NCBI GenBank assembly: GCA_037576195.1
Contig: CM075102.1
Coordinates: forward strand, 2,170,001 to 2,234,000
Direction: 5' to 3'
Source of the DNA: Phytoseiulus persimilis
Taxonomy: Eukaryota; Arthropoda; Arachnida; Mesostigmata; Phytoseiidae
DNA: 64,000 nucleotides
The notes beneath the pieces are model-generated. The model was not told where the DNA came from. It worked only from the letters and a program-made list of their open reading frames with translations, and made no database searches. The translations under genes were made by a program, and so were the position numbers. Positions 36,000-48,639 of this stretch are shown piece by piece (within the stretch, counting starts at the first letter, position 1; every line of letters starts with the position of its first letter).

Positions 36000-38900
36000 T
36001 CCAGGTCATTCGAAGAGGCAAGCTCGGATGCGAAGAGGTGAGGGTTTCCGGGTCATACTCGGACAGTTCTTCTCCCTCTGTCCCGGCGACTCAGTTGGAT
36101 CGCGATCGATTCCGATGGTCTCTCAACTCTATTCGATAACCGGGGATGAGACGATCAATTCGCGTTCCCGTTGCTGATCCGTCATTCAGCTCGCCGTTGG
36201 GATAGCCGGAACCATTCACAGGGTTCCACTTTCCTCGCAGAATCAGCTTGGCTTCCAGGCCGATCTCCTTGGGAGCTGCACTCCAAGTGGCAAGGGCTCG
36301 CCAAAGCGATCGCCTCGTTCCTGGCTGTCAACAGAGAGAACGTCAACAACATCATTCATGATTGTCTTGGATGCCATGTGGGGCATTCGCTCGAGCTCGA
36401 CCCGAACACCTCAAGCTCCACGACGTGGCATTCAAGAGGCACGCTGGCGCGAATCGTCGACAGTTCCCGAGCTGAGGAACACTTCTTTTTGGGGAGTTCC
36501 CATTCTGTCCTCCTGAAGCGTCCTGCATGAAACCGACTCCGGTGTGCAACTCATTATCGAATTTTGAGGTCTGCCATTAAGACCACAACACAATCTGAAC
36601 GGAAGCCCGTAGACTTATCGTTGACAGAACTCTCTTCTTCGAGTCAGCTCGAGTTTTCGATGACATCTACGAAGCTGACAAACGACGTCTGACTGGGTCA
36701 GACTAACGAACAGGTGATAAGTCTCGGCCGGTGGAGATAAATATCAGATTGGCGCTGTGTATCGTGTGTTTTCCTCACACTTTGTTGCATAAAGCTCACC
36801 TAAACGCGAAAACAAATATGCCCGCTCTCCAACTTCCCGTGCCGGCCGCCTGCGTCGGTTTCTGACCGTAGCTCAATCCTCCAGAGAGCTGATGGACGAT
36901 CTAATCCTACGTCTGAGTTCTCTCAAAAGCGATGGACGGTGGCTGAAGCACCGCTCGTTGAAGCTGGCCAGAGAGAACGATTTCACTGACCATCATTCTT
37001 AATATTATTTTGGACCGACGATTGCCCACGACAGCCGAATGGCGTAGAACTCTTAGCTAACTCGACTCAACGTCAGGAAAACGAACTGACCTCTAGCGGT
37101 ACTCTTTTCGAGACGGAGCAGAGGGTTTGCGGAGCAAAGAAGTTGTGGCCAGCGATCCACAAACAACGGAGTGAATCGCACATACGGTTTCATTGCCTGA
37201 ATGTGTCCTGAAAAAAGTGCTCGATGCAGAACGCGTTATCCAACTTCAGTTATAAATTTTTGGAGCCCTTCCCGAACTTTGAGGAGAAGCCTGGAGCTCT
37301 TTCAATAATTGGTTGCTATCGATATTTCTAACCTTTGAAATCTCCTTTTCTGACCTCCGAAGTGTCCGTTGCTCGCCAGCTGACCGGTCCCACACAGGGT
37401 GCAACGAACCAGTGGGGAGCACGAGGGAGCGTTGGATTTCATCCGATTGTCGGGACTTCATCGGGAAAAATTCGTTGGGATCGGATAAAATCACCACGTG
37501 ACATGTTGTGCAGTTGGATTCTTATCAGCGCTCCGCGAGTTTCAGGGCGATTGCACGGAACTTGACTTTTGTATCAGGATCAACGTTCCTCCTGCCCTTG
37601 GCATGAAACGTGATAATTAATGAAACTTTCGGACGCAACGGACTGTAAATCCTGAATACAATCAGGGCTCACATCAAAGCTCGACCAGCACGACTCAGTC
37701 ATCGTGGACAAAGTCCCTCTATCAAGAGTTGTGAATCTGTTCGCGAAAGTCGAATTAGCCACCCAGCTCACCAAAATGAGCACGAGTGATGAGTTTCCAG
37801 CTGCCTCGGGCAGAAATTAAGAGGATTCCAGTGATGCCCTCCAGACGACTGGAGGCATCAATGCACGGAGGTCTTCGCAAGAATCCTCGTAGGACAGTCC
37901 GTGACCCATTCGCTAGGCTGACGAGCGGAAAGCAGCTGAGCCCTCTCGCGTAGGGAGATTCTCAGTTTGCTCTCGTCGGACAGGCCCCAGGCATCAGATC
38001 TACTCTCTCATTAGGCCGGCAAGCTTATGCGAAAACCGCGCGAAAAGTTGCTAGCGAATTCGCGCCGCCGGCTGACTCATCGCCTCCTCTGGGGAGCCCC
38101 AGCTGTCCGACAAGATCTCTGAAACTCAAAGGTCCTTGTGGAGAGCCAGCAGTCAGCTGGGAACCCAGTATAGAATGCGACGGCAGCGTTTTGGTCGTAA
38201 TTGAGGGCATCGCTTTCGCTGACCACCATCCACGGTCCCACCGTGGGTGATTTTTAGATGGAACATCTGCAACAGTCTTAGTCGTTCCCGACAGCAACTA
38301 CCCCCTCTTCCCCCGAGAACCACAGAATCATCTTGATTTGAGCCTCGCGCGTGAGAGAGTCGTGTCGCCCCCTTCTCCTCATGTCGACAATCAACTGGCC
38401 GAACTGGATCCCATCTCTTGCAACGATGCTGCGAGATTCTCACAAGAATATCCAAGTCAGGTTTTCATGGCTGAGTCACATAATCAAACGTTTTGCCGCT
38501 AGATTGTTGCGTCGGAGGTGAATGCGTTCGTGTTTGGAGCGGGAACTTTGCGTTAACGACCAAACTTCATGAGCCCGATCCTGGTTCAGAATTCGGCAAC
38601 CCCGAGAATGCGGGGAAATATAATCGGAGGCGAGTATCTGTGAAGGAATCGAGAGATTCTCACGCTGATATTATCGCTCGCCCTTCTCCGATCTCGGGAA
38701 CGATTCTCGCTGTGTTCAATGGCGAGTGAGCCAGATCTTTCCACGTATCGAATCATACTGGTGCTAATTTGACCGGTCGCTTCTCGACGGATACCAGCTG
38801 GTCAAGTAAAACGATCCGAGGAAGAGAAGGGTGATTTTTGAGCCACGCTAGGGGACGCAATCCTCTACTGATCGTCCCGAACAGAAAACGAAAACACTTG

Positions 38901-39690
38901 CCATCCTTGCAACAATCTATCGCATTTTTCACACAGCAAAACATGAAGGGGTGGGAAAATCCTGACTCAGTTTGACCACCCCGAAAATGGCTGTCAGGTC
39001 TCTATGAAATCGAAGACGTGCTCGTTTTTTCGAAGTCCCAATAACCCCTGCCGCGCAGGTCCGACGCTGACCTTCCGTCGTTCTGATACGAGCTGACTCA
39101 AGATCCCGAGGCAACTCCAGGCCCCGAAAAAAATCAACACGGCTGGACCAGGGCACCCTCCGTGATGAGTTTGTGGTGGTTTTGACTCTTCATGATCAAG
39201 GCTCCAGCCATCGGCACAACTCGCTTCCGAATCACCTCGAAAAGAGTGGCTAATCGCACTAGCCACATGGAGCCCAAACCCTGCAGTACCATTGCCAGAA
39301 TCACTCAAACGTCCCGATCGGCTTCGTATTGTATGGCGACCTCTCCGGCTCACACGTCGGGACCTAACTCACTACGCACAGTATTCTGCGTCTTTGGCGG
39401 AGATTGTTTCCCGTCTCCAACGATCTCTACCATCCCCTTGTGGCAGCTTCCAAAACGTCGAGGAATGTTTCGAGAACTTTCGCCCCGAAAGAAGCCGGGC
39501 ACGATGAAGGCGGCGCGGCTCGGGCTCGTTCGAAGACCGGTCAAACGTGGCTGTTGTGAGCCCGAATCGGTTCCTACCTACGCCGAGTGCTCGAAAATGA
39601 TCATGAACTGATTTTCGGTCTGACAACAGGTTGACTCCTCCTCCCAGTCTGGGAGATTTCACGTCGAAGTGAGGTCGAAACCATGTGCTG
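36000..39690. other. Stretch with no recognisable gene
   Basis: Open frames of up to about 140 codons on both strands show no domain. I saw no terminal repeats or target duplications. Confidence 0.4.
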
Positions 39691-40130
39691 CTCTCATCAG
39701 AGACAGATACAATTTTTTCACTCTTTCCCTTTTCGCTCATTAATCGGTGAAGATCGGATTCTGGCTTCCTCTCGAAAACCACTCTCTAGCTCCACTTGTC
39801 CCACAGGATCGACCAAGAAACGCCTAAACTCAACCCATCGAGTTTATATCGGTTCCATCTGATGCGGGAAAGGCATCCAATAATTTGCTATCAGAAACGT
39901 CGAGAACTGGTCCAGCGGTCGGAATTGGCGATCAATCTTATCGGCTCCACAAAAATCGCAGATTTTCCCACAAAATTTCGTCCTCGATGCATTACCCCCG
40001 TATCTGCTCAGGGACGCTGAATCCGAAAAAAAATCAACGCTGGGCTCTCCGATGGGTTCGATCTAACCGCCGATGAAGTTCTTGGGTTGTTCCGATAACT
40101 TTTTTCTCGCCCGAGGAGCCTCCAAACTCC
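39690..40130 (+). mobile_element. Degenerate full-length relative of the MITE family
   Basis: Blocks in the same order as the complete element are present: CGCTCATTAATCGGTGAAGA (left), TCTGCTCAGGGACGCTGAAT (centre) and GTTGTTCCGATAACTTTTTT (right). Both extreme ends are too diverged to place. Confidence 0.5.
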
Positions 40131-41040
40131 TACCAGCCCATGGTGGGGGGGGGGTGCGAACACTTGGAAAAATAAGGATGCTAGCAGGAATCCAGCTATT
40201 CGGCTGACGGCATGATGGAAGTTTGGCGCGGGATGAGCAGCTCCTAAAAAAGTTCCGTTTCAAGCATCTGAACACAAGCCGAGTCGACAGGGACTGATTC
40301 GACTATGCAAACTCCGTCTCGCCCCGCCCTGGAGCACGATCGATCGTATTTCGTTATTTCTCGGATTCGAGGCCGGAGGTACTCAAGCTATGTGGTCGTA
40401 GATCATTATCTGGCGTGCAGAGCCAGCAGCAATTTCCCGAAGAGCCGCTTGGGCTCCCTTATTGATACCGTGATGGAAGCGCCGTAATCTAGATACAAGG
40501 CAAAAGGGAGTTCAGAAGGGAGTCCTTCACCAAATATCAAAATTTATTGCGCTCTTCTCGGAGCCGGAGTAAATTACGTGTCCTGCCCGCGGGCTTCTCA
40601 AAGATCCGCTCAGCGACTCTCTAGTCGTTCAGTCTGAGGCTCGAGTGAAAAACTGCCCCGAAGCATCACTCACCCAACAGTTTTCTGGGAATATCGGACT
40701 GTATTTTCGTATGAGAGCAGTGTTAACTGTTCATTCGCGCCTTCCCGAGTCATGACGCTCAAATCGACTGTGAGTGAAGATGCCGTGATTCTCTCGATGT
40801 AATGATACCTTCGTCTCCGCCGCATACGGACTCTCTACTCCAGGCGATTGGATCCAGTGTGATCCGGGATACCGGAATTTCCGAGAAGCATTCCCCGCTC
40901 AATCCGCGGCATGACTCTCATTTTGAGCGGGAAACTGTATCCGGGATCGACTTGCTCCCGCTCGATGAGCCCCTGGGACTGCACATTGTATGCATGACAT
41001 GATGTATGCATCGTTCATGTTTAGTCGTTCACATTTTTAT

Positions 41041-41580
41041 CTAAATACAGTCAAACCTGTCTAGACGGTCCACTTGCAGTTCCTCCGAAGAGCGGTCCAA
41101 TAAGTCAGACGGACCCATGGAACAGATATTGCTGACGACGGGATTTTTTATAGTGCACGCACCTGTCTCGCAGAAAAGTGGGAAAGACATGCAGAAACCA
41201 GGGTAACAAGGTAAAAGGGGGGTAAAAGGCTCAGCCTCAGCGGTGTCTTCGTCGGTCTCAACGAGCACATCTTCTTCGTCATATTGACAATCAGAACCAT
41301 GATCTATCGAACCAAAGATTTCGAAGCAATTGATGATCTCCTCAAAACAAGGATCCTTGACGCCTGCTCTCTCACACAATTGCAAGAGCTCCGGGTCGAT
41401 CGCTGAAGTCTGTACCGTAGCATTCTCAATCCCATCATCACAAGGAATTCCACAACGTCGGAAACATTCAATGATGGTCTCTTCTGGTACAGCCATCCAA
41501 GCTTCACTCACCCACTGAATTGCGTCGAAAACGTAGACAATCTTCGCGAGCTGACTCGCTGAGTCGAAACGTAGATTTTG
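41041..41580 (-). pseudogene. C-terminal fragment of a Tigger/CENP-B-like transposase
   Basis: The frame is open from a stop at 41581-41583 down to 41041 (180 codons). Near its start it reads KIVYVFDAIQWVSEAW and then ETIIECFRRCGIP, which fits the helix just after the DDE domain in Tigger-type transposases (the W...AW...ETI..CFR pattern). A strongly acidic linker (EEDVLVETDEDTAEAE) follows. The last 20 or so codons run into the inverted repeat. No N-terminal part is present. An internal GTG at 41511 has no special standing as a start; the fragment has lost its true start. Confidence 0.72.
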
Positions 41581-41675
41581 TCAATCCCGAATGTATAAAA
41601 ACCTCGAATACATCAAAACCACGATTATATCAACGATTTCTGACATCCATTATCGATACAATCGAGGTTTTACTG
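41048..41675 (-). mobile_element. pogo/Tigger-family DNA transposon remnant, 628 bp, with both ends
   Basis: The left end is CAGTCAAACCTGTC after TA (41046-41047). The right end, read on the minus strand, is CAGTAAAACCTCG, with TA following at 41676-41677. Ends of the form CAGTNAAACCT with a TA duplication are typical of the pogo/Tigger branch. Between them a minus-strand frame encodes the C-terminal part of a Tigger transposase. The DDE core and the CENP-B DNA-binding domain are missing, so this copy cannot move itself. Confidence 0.85.
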
Positions 41676-42103
41676 TACCTATGCGGAATCGGCCCCAAAC
41701 TGATGCAAGCCGCCTGATACTTTTCGTGGAAACCTCCGGGAGCCGGAATACGATGGAAACATGAGAACTTCCTTGTCGCGCGTAGCGATATGATTCCGGC
41801 TTGAAATGGCACGCCTCGGTCAGCCGCTCCGGCTGCCGCTGTGTTCCCCACGGTGACAAGCTTGACAGCGCTCGCATCATGCCCATCATGCTCGGCCGTT
41901 GTTCGACGCTGTAAAGCCCGTGACGATCACCCACACGGTGCACAGCGAGGAAAGTCGGACGGCTGCCCACCTGATCAGAGGGTATCGCGACCTGATATAG
42001 GGACTGAACATTCCGCTCAGATCGCCTCCCTTCCAAGCACGGAAACCTGCGACAGTCACTTCCAGAGCCCGACCGTCCACGACCTTCCGCCGTTCGGGAC
42101 TGG

Positions 42104-42241
42104 TATCCAAATCATCTATTAATATCTATTAATATAACTACAAGGAAAATATGTGAACCGCGCCGTGAATTTTATCCAAATCATCTATTAATATCTATTA
42201 ATATAACTACAAGGAAAATATGTGAACCGCGCCGTGGATTT
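42104..42241. repeat. 69-bp tandem duplication
   Basis: Two adjacent copies differ by about one base (GTGAATTTT against GTGGATTTT). Each copy contains a nested ATCTATTAAT repeat and is much more AT-rich than its surroundings. The near identity suggests a recent event or an assembly duplication. Confidence 0.92.
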
Positions 42242-42794
42242 TATCGTGGTCGTTTCTGTAGTAGGTGCAGTGCAATCGATCAACTGCCAAGATTGGTGTC
42301 CCAGGAAGGGAAGCAATCACTCTCAAGTACCAAACTACTGAAGGAAGGCAAATCCTGCTTCAGAACCTTCAAGTGCGAGAGATCACTCGTAAACTCCTGT
42401 TGTCAACGACGTCGGATACAGTCGACTATGTCGACAGCGATCATGACGCCCTGAGCAACCTGAACCGCTGGTTCGCAGTAGAGAGCTCCAATCATGATTT
42501 TGAAGAGCTTTAAACATTGCGACGATTCCGCAAGAGCGAAGACCCTCGAGCTCAAACTCCCGCTAAGCCATTCAGCACGACATGCCTCCCGCGGGGAGGA
42601 AATTCGGAGATACCCTCGACCGAGAAAATCGATACTGGCTGAAGCATCACCCCCTCCTTCCCCCAAGCATGATGGGAGGCCCCATGGGCCCACTCCCGAC
42701 CAAAGCTGGGGAAGACGGATCCCCATCAGGACATTACGGACGAAAACTACATCGATGTGGTGCGAGGTCCTTTGAGTGGTCTCGATGGTGCTCG

Positions 42795-43062
42795 CAGTGG
42801 CGTACCCAGGGGGCAAGGTGGCCACGTCCCCGCCGAAAACTCTTAGATAGTATCAGGAAGGGAGGATTCGTTTCTATTTTGATGGACGAGATTATTCCGC
42901 GTAGATTCAGTGTCATCAGAAAAATCTTCACAGGTTTCGAAAACCATGTTGATTGTGTCATGAAAAGCTCCCGACGGTTATCATCATCATCATCATCGAC
43001 GTCATCGCCACGTTATTGTTCCTCCCTCCTCCCCCATAAAAGAAAAGGTGGGTACGCCCCTG
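42795..43062. mobile_element. Complete hAT-type MITE, 268 bp, 8-bp target duplication
   Basis: The element begins CAGTGGCGTACCCAGG. Its other end, read on the minus strand, begins CAGGGGCGTACCCACC. It is flanked by identical 8-base copies GGTGCTCG at 42787-42794 and 43063-43070. CAG ends with an 8-bp duplication are the signature of the hAT superfamily. It has no transposase frame and contains a short CAT repeat. Confidence 0.88.
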
Positions 43063-43070
43063 GGTGCTCG

Positions 43071-46000
43071 AACCTCCATCCGTCGGGGAAGTCGTCGGTA
43101 TGATCGGGATGATCGAAATGCGAAATCGAATTTTTCAATACTTTTCTTTCCGATACTCCACAGCCTCGCATGGAGATGAAATTTCAAGCGGACCTCTTTT
43201 CAGCACTCACGATGGTTGAATGGACAGAATTCCGGCGGCGCGAGAAATTCCGACCGGAGCGGATGCTCCACATGATGTGAGACCAGGCGGGGAAGACTGG
43301 AGGACAACATGGAATAGTTCTGCTAACGACTGGATGTTTGTTCTTGATTATGCGCCCCCTCCCAACAGAGATCCTCCCACGAGTTGCATGCAGATTGAGC
43401 TCTCGCTGGTAATTCATGCGATCGGTCGGAAAACCAAGATCTCTTCTTTCCCAAGGGGCTGGTTCAGCACGTTAGATTCCAATGACTACGCTCGTCATTT
43501 GAGACGATCAAGTGGACAACTTACAACCGCGTCAAACGAGCGGCGATCCAACGCATACGTCTCCCAAGCTCGTCGGGAGAATAGACATCACAGATTATTC
43601 TGAATATTTATGAGTGGGGCCGGGAGTCAGACGGGGGTTCCGGGAGGGGCTGACCCATAGAAGTTCGAACACGGAACTCGGCTAGGAGAGCTGTGCAGCT
43701 GAATTCAATGAAATCTCAATACAAACAGGGCCCAGATAAGCCTTGTGAGCTGCAAGGAATTGCTGCGTAGAGAGTCTGACATTCGCTTTGATTCGGGGAA
43801 CGAATGAATGACGCACTGTGCGGGAGCGAACAAAGTACACGGGGAAACGGAGAGAAACGTGCGAACAACAGGCAGAACCTCCCGCCGGTCTTCCAATCGG
43901 GAGAACGAAGTCCAATAATGGTGTCCGCCGTCCCGAGATGGTTCTCTTATCTCTTCCTCTTTCTGTCAGCGTTGTGTGCGCACCTGCAGAACCGTGCAGA
44001 TGCTTGATGTGAGCTGCCGCTGGGTGCAGAAAGAAAGATTCACTCAGAGAACCGGAGAAGAAGAAAAAGCGTCCGAAAAACCAGATGGTGCAGGACCAGG
44101 AATCGACTGCAAAGCTCCTCATCGTCTTCGGACCCCAGAGAGTTGACTTGGAAGTTTCCGTGCCTCGGAAATCTTTCTCGGAGTTGCCTGACGCGCGCGT
44201 GAACTGGAATCGAAGCTTGATTCCGAAAAGTCGAGATGTTCTGGGGAGTCGGAACCGACATAGGCGAATTCGCGGAGTAGTGAAACACACCTTACGTGAG
44301 ATCAGGAGGCGGCTACGAACACGTCGATAGTTGACAGGAGCGTACAATCAGCTCCGCTCTCGGCTCCTCCTTTCTGCTTGCATGGTTCTCCCTCGTGGGC
44401 GCGGAAAGTCTGCGGAAAAAATGAGAATCTCTTTGATGGCGGCGGTGAAGGAGAATCTCCGTCCGGAAAGAATGACACTTGTGGCTCTCAACGACGGATG
44501 GTCCTTCTACTAGCTGGCGGGCGGGCGGGCTCCTGTCTGTTGACTGCTATCTCAAGCCTTTTCACAAGTCGATTGGAAGCGTGGCGCTCCGAATCGGTGA
44601 CGTCGTTCTCAGTCTGCTCGAGCCCTCCGGCCCTAGGGCTGAAAGAGGTTTGTTTTCTTAAGGCTGCTCCGGTCGGCAAAGATGGCAAAACTGCTGGGGG
44701 AAGTCAACTCGTCGAATCGATTGCCAGCCCAGTGACCTGTGCACAGCTCACACCATCTTCATCGCTTCGGCCTGCACGATTCGAAGCTTGGGCTTCGAAT
44801 ATGGACAGCTCCAGAAAACTCCACTCGGGCGGTTCACACGCGGAACGCTCCGTTTGATTCTCTCCTGTTTCACACGATTTGTCCGCTCCGCCTGGAAATC
44901 ACAACATCCACAGCTCCAGGATTGCGTTTCTCCTATTACAGGAGGGTGAGTGGTATGTACCTGAAGCCACATGAAGCGTGACGACGGCGACTCGAATGAA
45001 GCTCATACCGATAGCGCACGCGAAGTTATCTGCTTCAGTCTCTGTCTGCTGCGCGGATCCAATATTGACGGAAACGGAGATGATGACCATCCAAGAAGTC
45101 CGAGTTTTGAGAGACTCCAAAATTGATGATATCCTGCCTTGGATGGAACATCGGGCAAGTGTGTTAGTTGTTCGGCTGTGTCTCCCGAGGACAGGCAGCA
45201 AATCTCCGAGGGTCGCGAAGTCTCCTTTGAAATGTTCATTCCGCGGAAGGTAATACGCGCGGAATCGCGTCATCACTGGATGCGAGAAAATGGAATCACG
45301 AAGTTCCGGGGACGACAGGCGTTTCTGCGACTCTCCCGATACGGATACTGGCTCGCCGAGGGCATCAGAGAAGGTTTTCCTGTCGGTTGGAAGGGAACTC
45401 GCGGCGGAATTCCTGGTCCATCGCAAAGCAAATATCAGTGATTGCCAAAACGCGAGGAAGCAGGAGGACCGCATCGGAAATCGACGAGGAAGTCACTTCG
45501 CAAGGCTCACGGAGCCAGTTCTTGCATGCGGGGCCCGATGACTTATTGATTCGATTTGACAAAACCCACCGAGCGCAGGAACGAAACACAAACATTTCTC
45601 AATGAATTCTGAACCGGAACCGTGCTCCCGGATCCGGGTCACACTTTGTCTACAGAGATGTTCGTTTACGAGACACTCGATCGAGATTCGCGATCTGATG
45701 GGATCCTTGCCTCGCTCGCGGGACGCCACAAAGCGAGCGGCACCTGGCGGTGCTTGTTCCCAGAACTAGGATCTACATCATCATGGAAATCAGTTCAAGC
45801 TGTCGGTTGGCGCGAACTACGAAGGAATCTAAACACTCCGTGCCTCCATTCCAGCTGCTGGGTCTGACGCCGGCAATCGGGTCACGTCTAATGTGAAAAC
45901 TTGTAGCCCATGTACGACACTCATTCAATGCACGTACTGCAAACGTCACCCCACAGCTCGAGATACACGTGAGCAAACCACGCCAAATGTAACACGGTGT

Positions 46001-46880
46001 CACCGCTCGTCTTCTTCCGTTCTCACGATGACGTTGCCCGGGTGTCAAACGGCACGCGGAAGTCTACTGACTACGTATCGACAGGCTCTGAGTGGTCCGT
46101 GTTCTCTGGCCGACGAATCGACCTCTTGGCCGCCTCCGGAAGCCGAAGCTCGAAAAAATTCGATTCATACCGAACTGGGTTTTTTCATCGCGCCGCGAGC
46201 TGAGAGTTCGGAACCGCGTATCATCTCAGCCCATGGGAACTCTCGTGCATTTGGAAGCGAAGCCATGTCCTCACAACGTCTTCCACGAGTGCTTGGAATG
46301 CGGGAATGTTACTCGATGCTGAGATCATTTTCTATGTTTCGACCTCCTTCCGCGAGGTTGTGAGCGAGTGTTGTTCCGAACACATTAGAACGTTGCCGGA
46401 TACTCTCCGAGTCACCAACCCAGGACGACACTCGGGAAATTCCCCGTCTGAGAACCCTGCGCCGCCTTGACTCGAATGAATGTGACAAGGAAGTCCTCCG
46501 CAGTACGTTATAATGCCGGAACCCCATCAACAACCTCGGCTGCCGCTCACGAACTCCTCTGATGGGGGCATCTATTTGGACGCAGGTGAGCGGAACCCTC
46601 TCGACGTTCCTCAGGACCCAGCCTGAAGAAGGGGACCCAATTAATCATCGTCGCCGAGCGTTATAGCAACAGTTTGAGAGGAACTAATCAGATCTTTATC
46701 CTCGAAATTCGTTGTGATCACCCGGACAGCCGGTGAGGAAAGGATCGTTTGGCCTGTGTTCGTCCCGGTGTGTCCACAACATGCCGGAGGCCTCATGCCG
46801 TTTCGATCACGGGCTTGGAGGTCTTCCGAGGACAAACAGACATGAAGACATTGGCACTTGGGTATGTGGATTGAAGGCAG
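43071..46880. other. Stretch with no recognisable gene
   Basis: Frames up to 221 codons (minus strand, 44347-43682) and 191 codons (minus, 45474-44899) carry no domain I recognise, and neighbouring frames on both strands are similarly open. Confidence 0.4.
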
Positions 46881-48635
46881 GCCTGTCCCTGGAGCGTGCC
46901 TCGATTTGAGTTGGGGTGGAAACGCCGTGAGAGCTTCTGGGCGGAGAGGAAGTCGAAGGAGAAGAGAGAATAAATATCGTGAGTAGAGTCGCAGAACCGC
47001 TCACGGAGTTCGGAATGAATGCCGCGGACGTGAACATGGCATTACAGAATTTAGTCAACGAGAGAACCGCAGGCCCGGACATTATAGCAAGGGAAACTAT
47101 CAGGAGTTTAGGGGAAGAAGGACTTGTAGTCCTCGCGGGAATGCCCACAAGAATGCTTGTAGGGGAGGAAGGAATTCCCGGGAGGTGGTGCGAAGTGAGA
47201 CTGGTAGCCCTAGAGGAAAGAGACTCACCAAGGGTAACCCAATCATATACCGACCAATAACAATAACGGATATTCTATATCGTATCTCTGCCCGAGTTAT
47301 CAACAAGAAAATACACTTCAAGCTATACATATCCAAACTAGAGGAGAAACCAGTAGAACTAGCGAGAACAGAGCGAGAGTAATCCCGAGAAGTTTCACGC
47401 CGATGATCTGATTCTGATGTCTCACCCATGGAGATAAATGGAGCAGCTGCTACAGATCACCAGCGAGGTTGGTAACGAGCTGAAGCTGGACTTCAAAAAA
47501 AAAACTCAGCAACCATCTACTTCAATGAGCTGTAAGCGCCGTGAACCCTGGACTTGAAACTGAGGGACAACTGATCCTTGGGGCGAAATCATCCAAATAT
47601 ATTGGGATCCTTCCTACTTAGCAATGACAGGAACTACCCCGCTGAACGAGGAGAGCAGTGAGAAGAAAAACCACGAAAGCGCTCAGACGAATCCACGCCA
47701 AGTCGGTGCGGAAGTTCAACAGGTTTGAGACCTCCAAGATACAATGGAAGGCGACACGCCTCCCTGCACTGACGAACCGTAGCTCAGTCGTAGTAGCATC
47801 AGCCGACAGGCAGGTGAATCGGAACTAGGCCGAACAGCCTCCAATCAAGCAAATGACATCGTAGAAGGAAAACAGGGGTTGGAGTCATATGAAAACAGAG
47901 AAGCCAAGAGTGAAATAATATATTTTCCCAGACAAAAATGTCCAGACAAAAACGGCCACAGTTAACCCTAGGAGCCATGTAAACATGTAACATATTCAGC
48001 TCAGCATGCAGGAGAATGCTCTACCTCTAAGGACTGTTCGAATGCGAGAAACAAGAGGCTCCAAACTCGACGGAAGGTGGCCGTAGTCGGAGAACCTCCC
48101 GTAAAGAGGTGGAAGAGAGGATTAGAACCGTCTTGATTTGAACCGAATTGATGAAGAAAGAATGGGAAGCAAATCCAGCCCAGGAAGATGCAGCCATCAC
48201 GAAGCGCAAAGAGGCACGATAGACCAGATGTACGATAACTCCAGAGTGCCAGAGTGGGTTTCCCAAACGCCAACTCCTCGAGAGTATGATTCGAAGAAGG
48301 TGATGGAAAGTGTGTGCTATGTGGCCTTCACACAGAGTCCCTGGAGCACGTGATAATGGAGTGCAACGGAGAACAGCGGAATGAAGTGGAGATCTGCAAC
48401 AGACCAGGCCTACACGAAGACTCAACGAGAGGGATTGTAGAGCAAACCAAACGGAGCCTAGGAGGATGGGAGGGAACAACGGAAGAATACATCCCACGGA
48501 CTTGCAAGACCAACGACTGACAAACTTAACCAGCAGAGTGAACTCGCCCCGGCGTACGGGGTTTCCAACACATAACGAGATGTATATGAATGAGGAATCG
48601 TTATTGAACCAATCAATCTATCAATCAAAGGTTCA
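46880..48635 (+). mobile_element. Decayed, 5'-truncated non-LTR retrotransposon (LINE)
   Basis: Plus-strand blocks appear in the right order for a LINE reverse transcriptase. The first is NLVNERTAGPDIIARETIRS then LGEEGLVVLAG (RT block 1, 46.98-47.15 kb). Next, in another frame, is NPIIYRPITITDILYRI (block 2, about 47.24 kb), then KFHADDLILMS (catalytic block, about 47.39 kb) and LGAKSSKYIGI. The C-terminus has a CCHC motif (48311-48364) in the frame ending at a TGA at 48518-48520. A 3' tail with AATC repeats ends near 48.63 kb. Frame shifts, stops and a deletion between blocks 2 and the catalytic site show it is dead. Confidence 0.8.
48311..48520 (+). pseudogene. LINE C-terminal CCHC zinc-knuckle segment
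   Basis: The frame reads CVLCGLHTESLEHVIMEC, giving C-x2-C-x8-H-x4-C, then continues to a TGA at 48518-48520 after YIPRTCKTND. This cysteine-histidine motif near the C-terminus is common in R1-, CR1- and Jockey-like elements. It is the best preserved protein part of the LINE relic. Confidence 0.75.
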
Positions 48636-48639
48636 TATC

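Noticed and set aside
43682-44347. 221-codon minus-strand frame
   Set aside because: Arg/Ser/Phe-rich without motifs; plus-strand frames over the same bases are also open.
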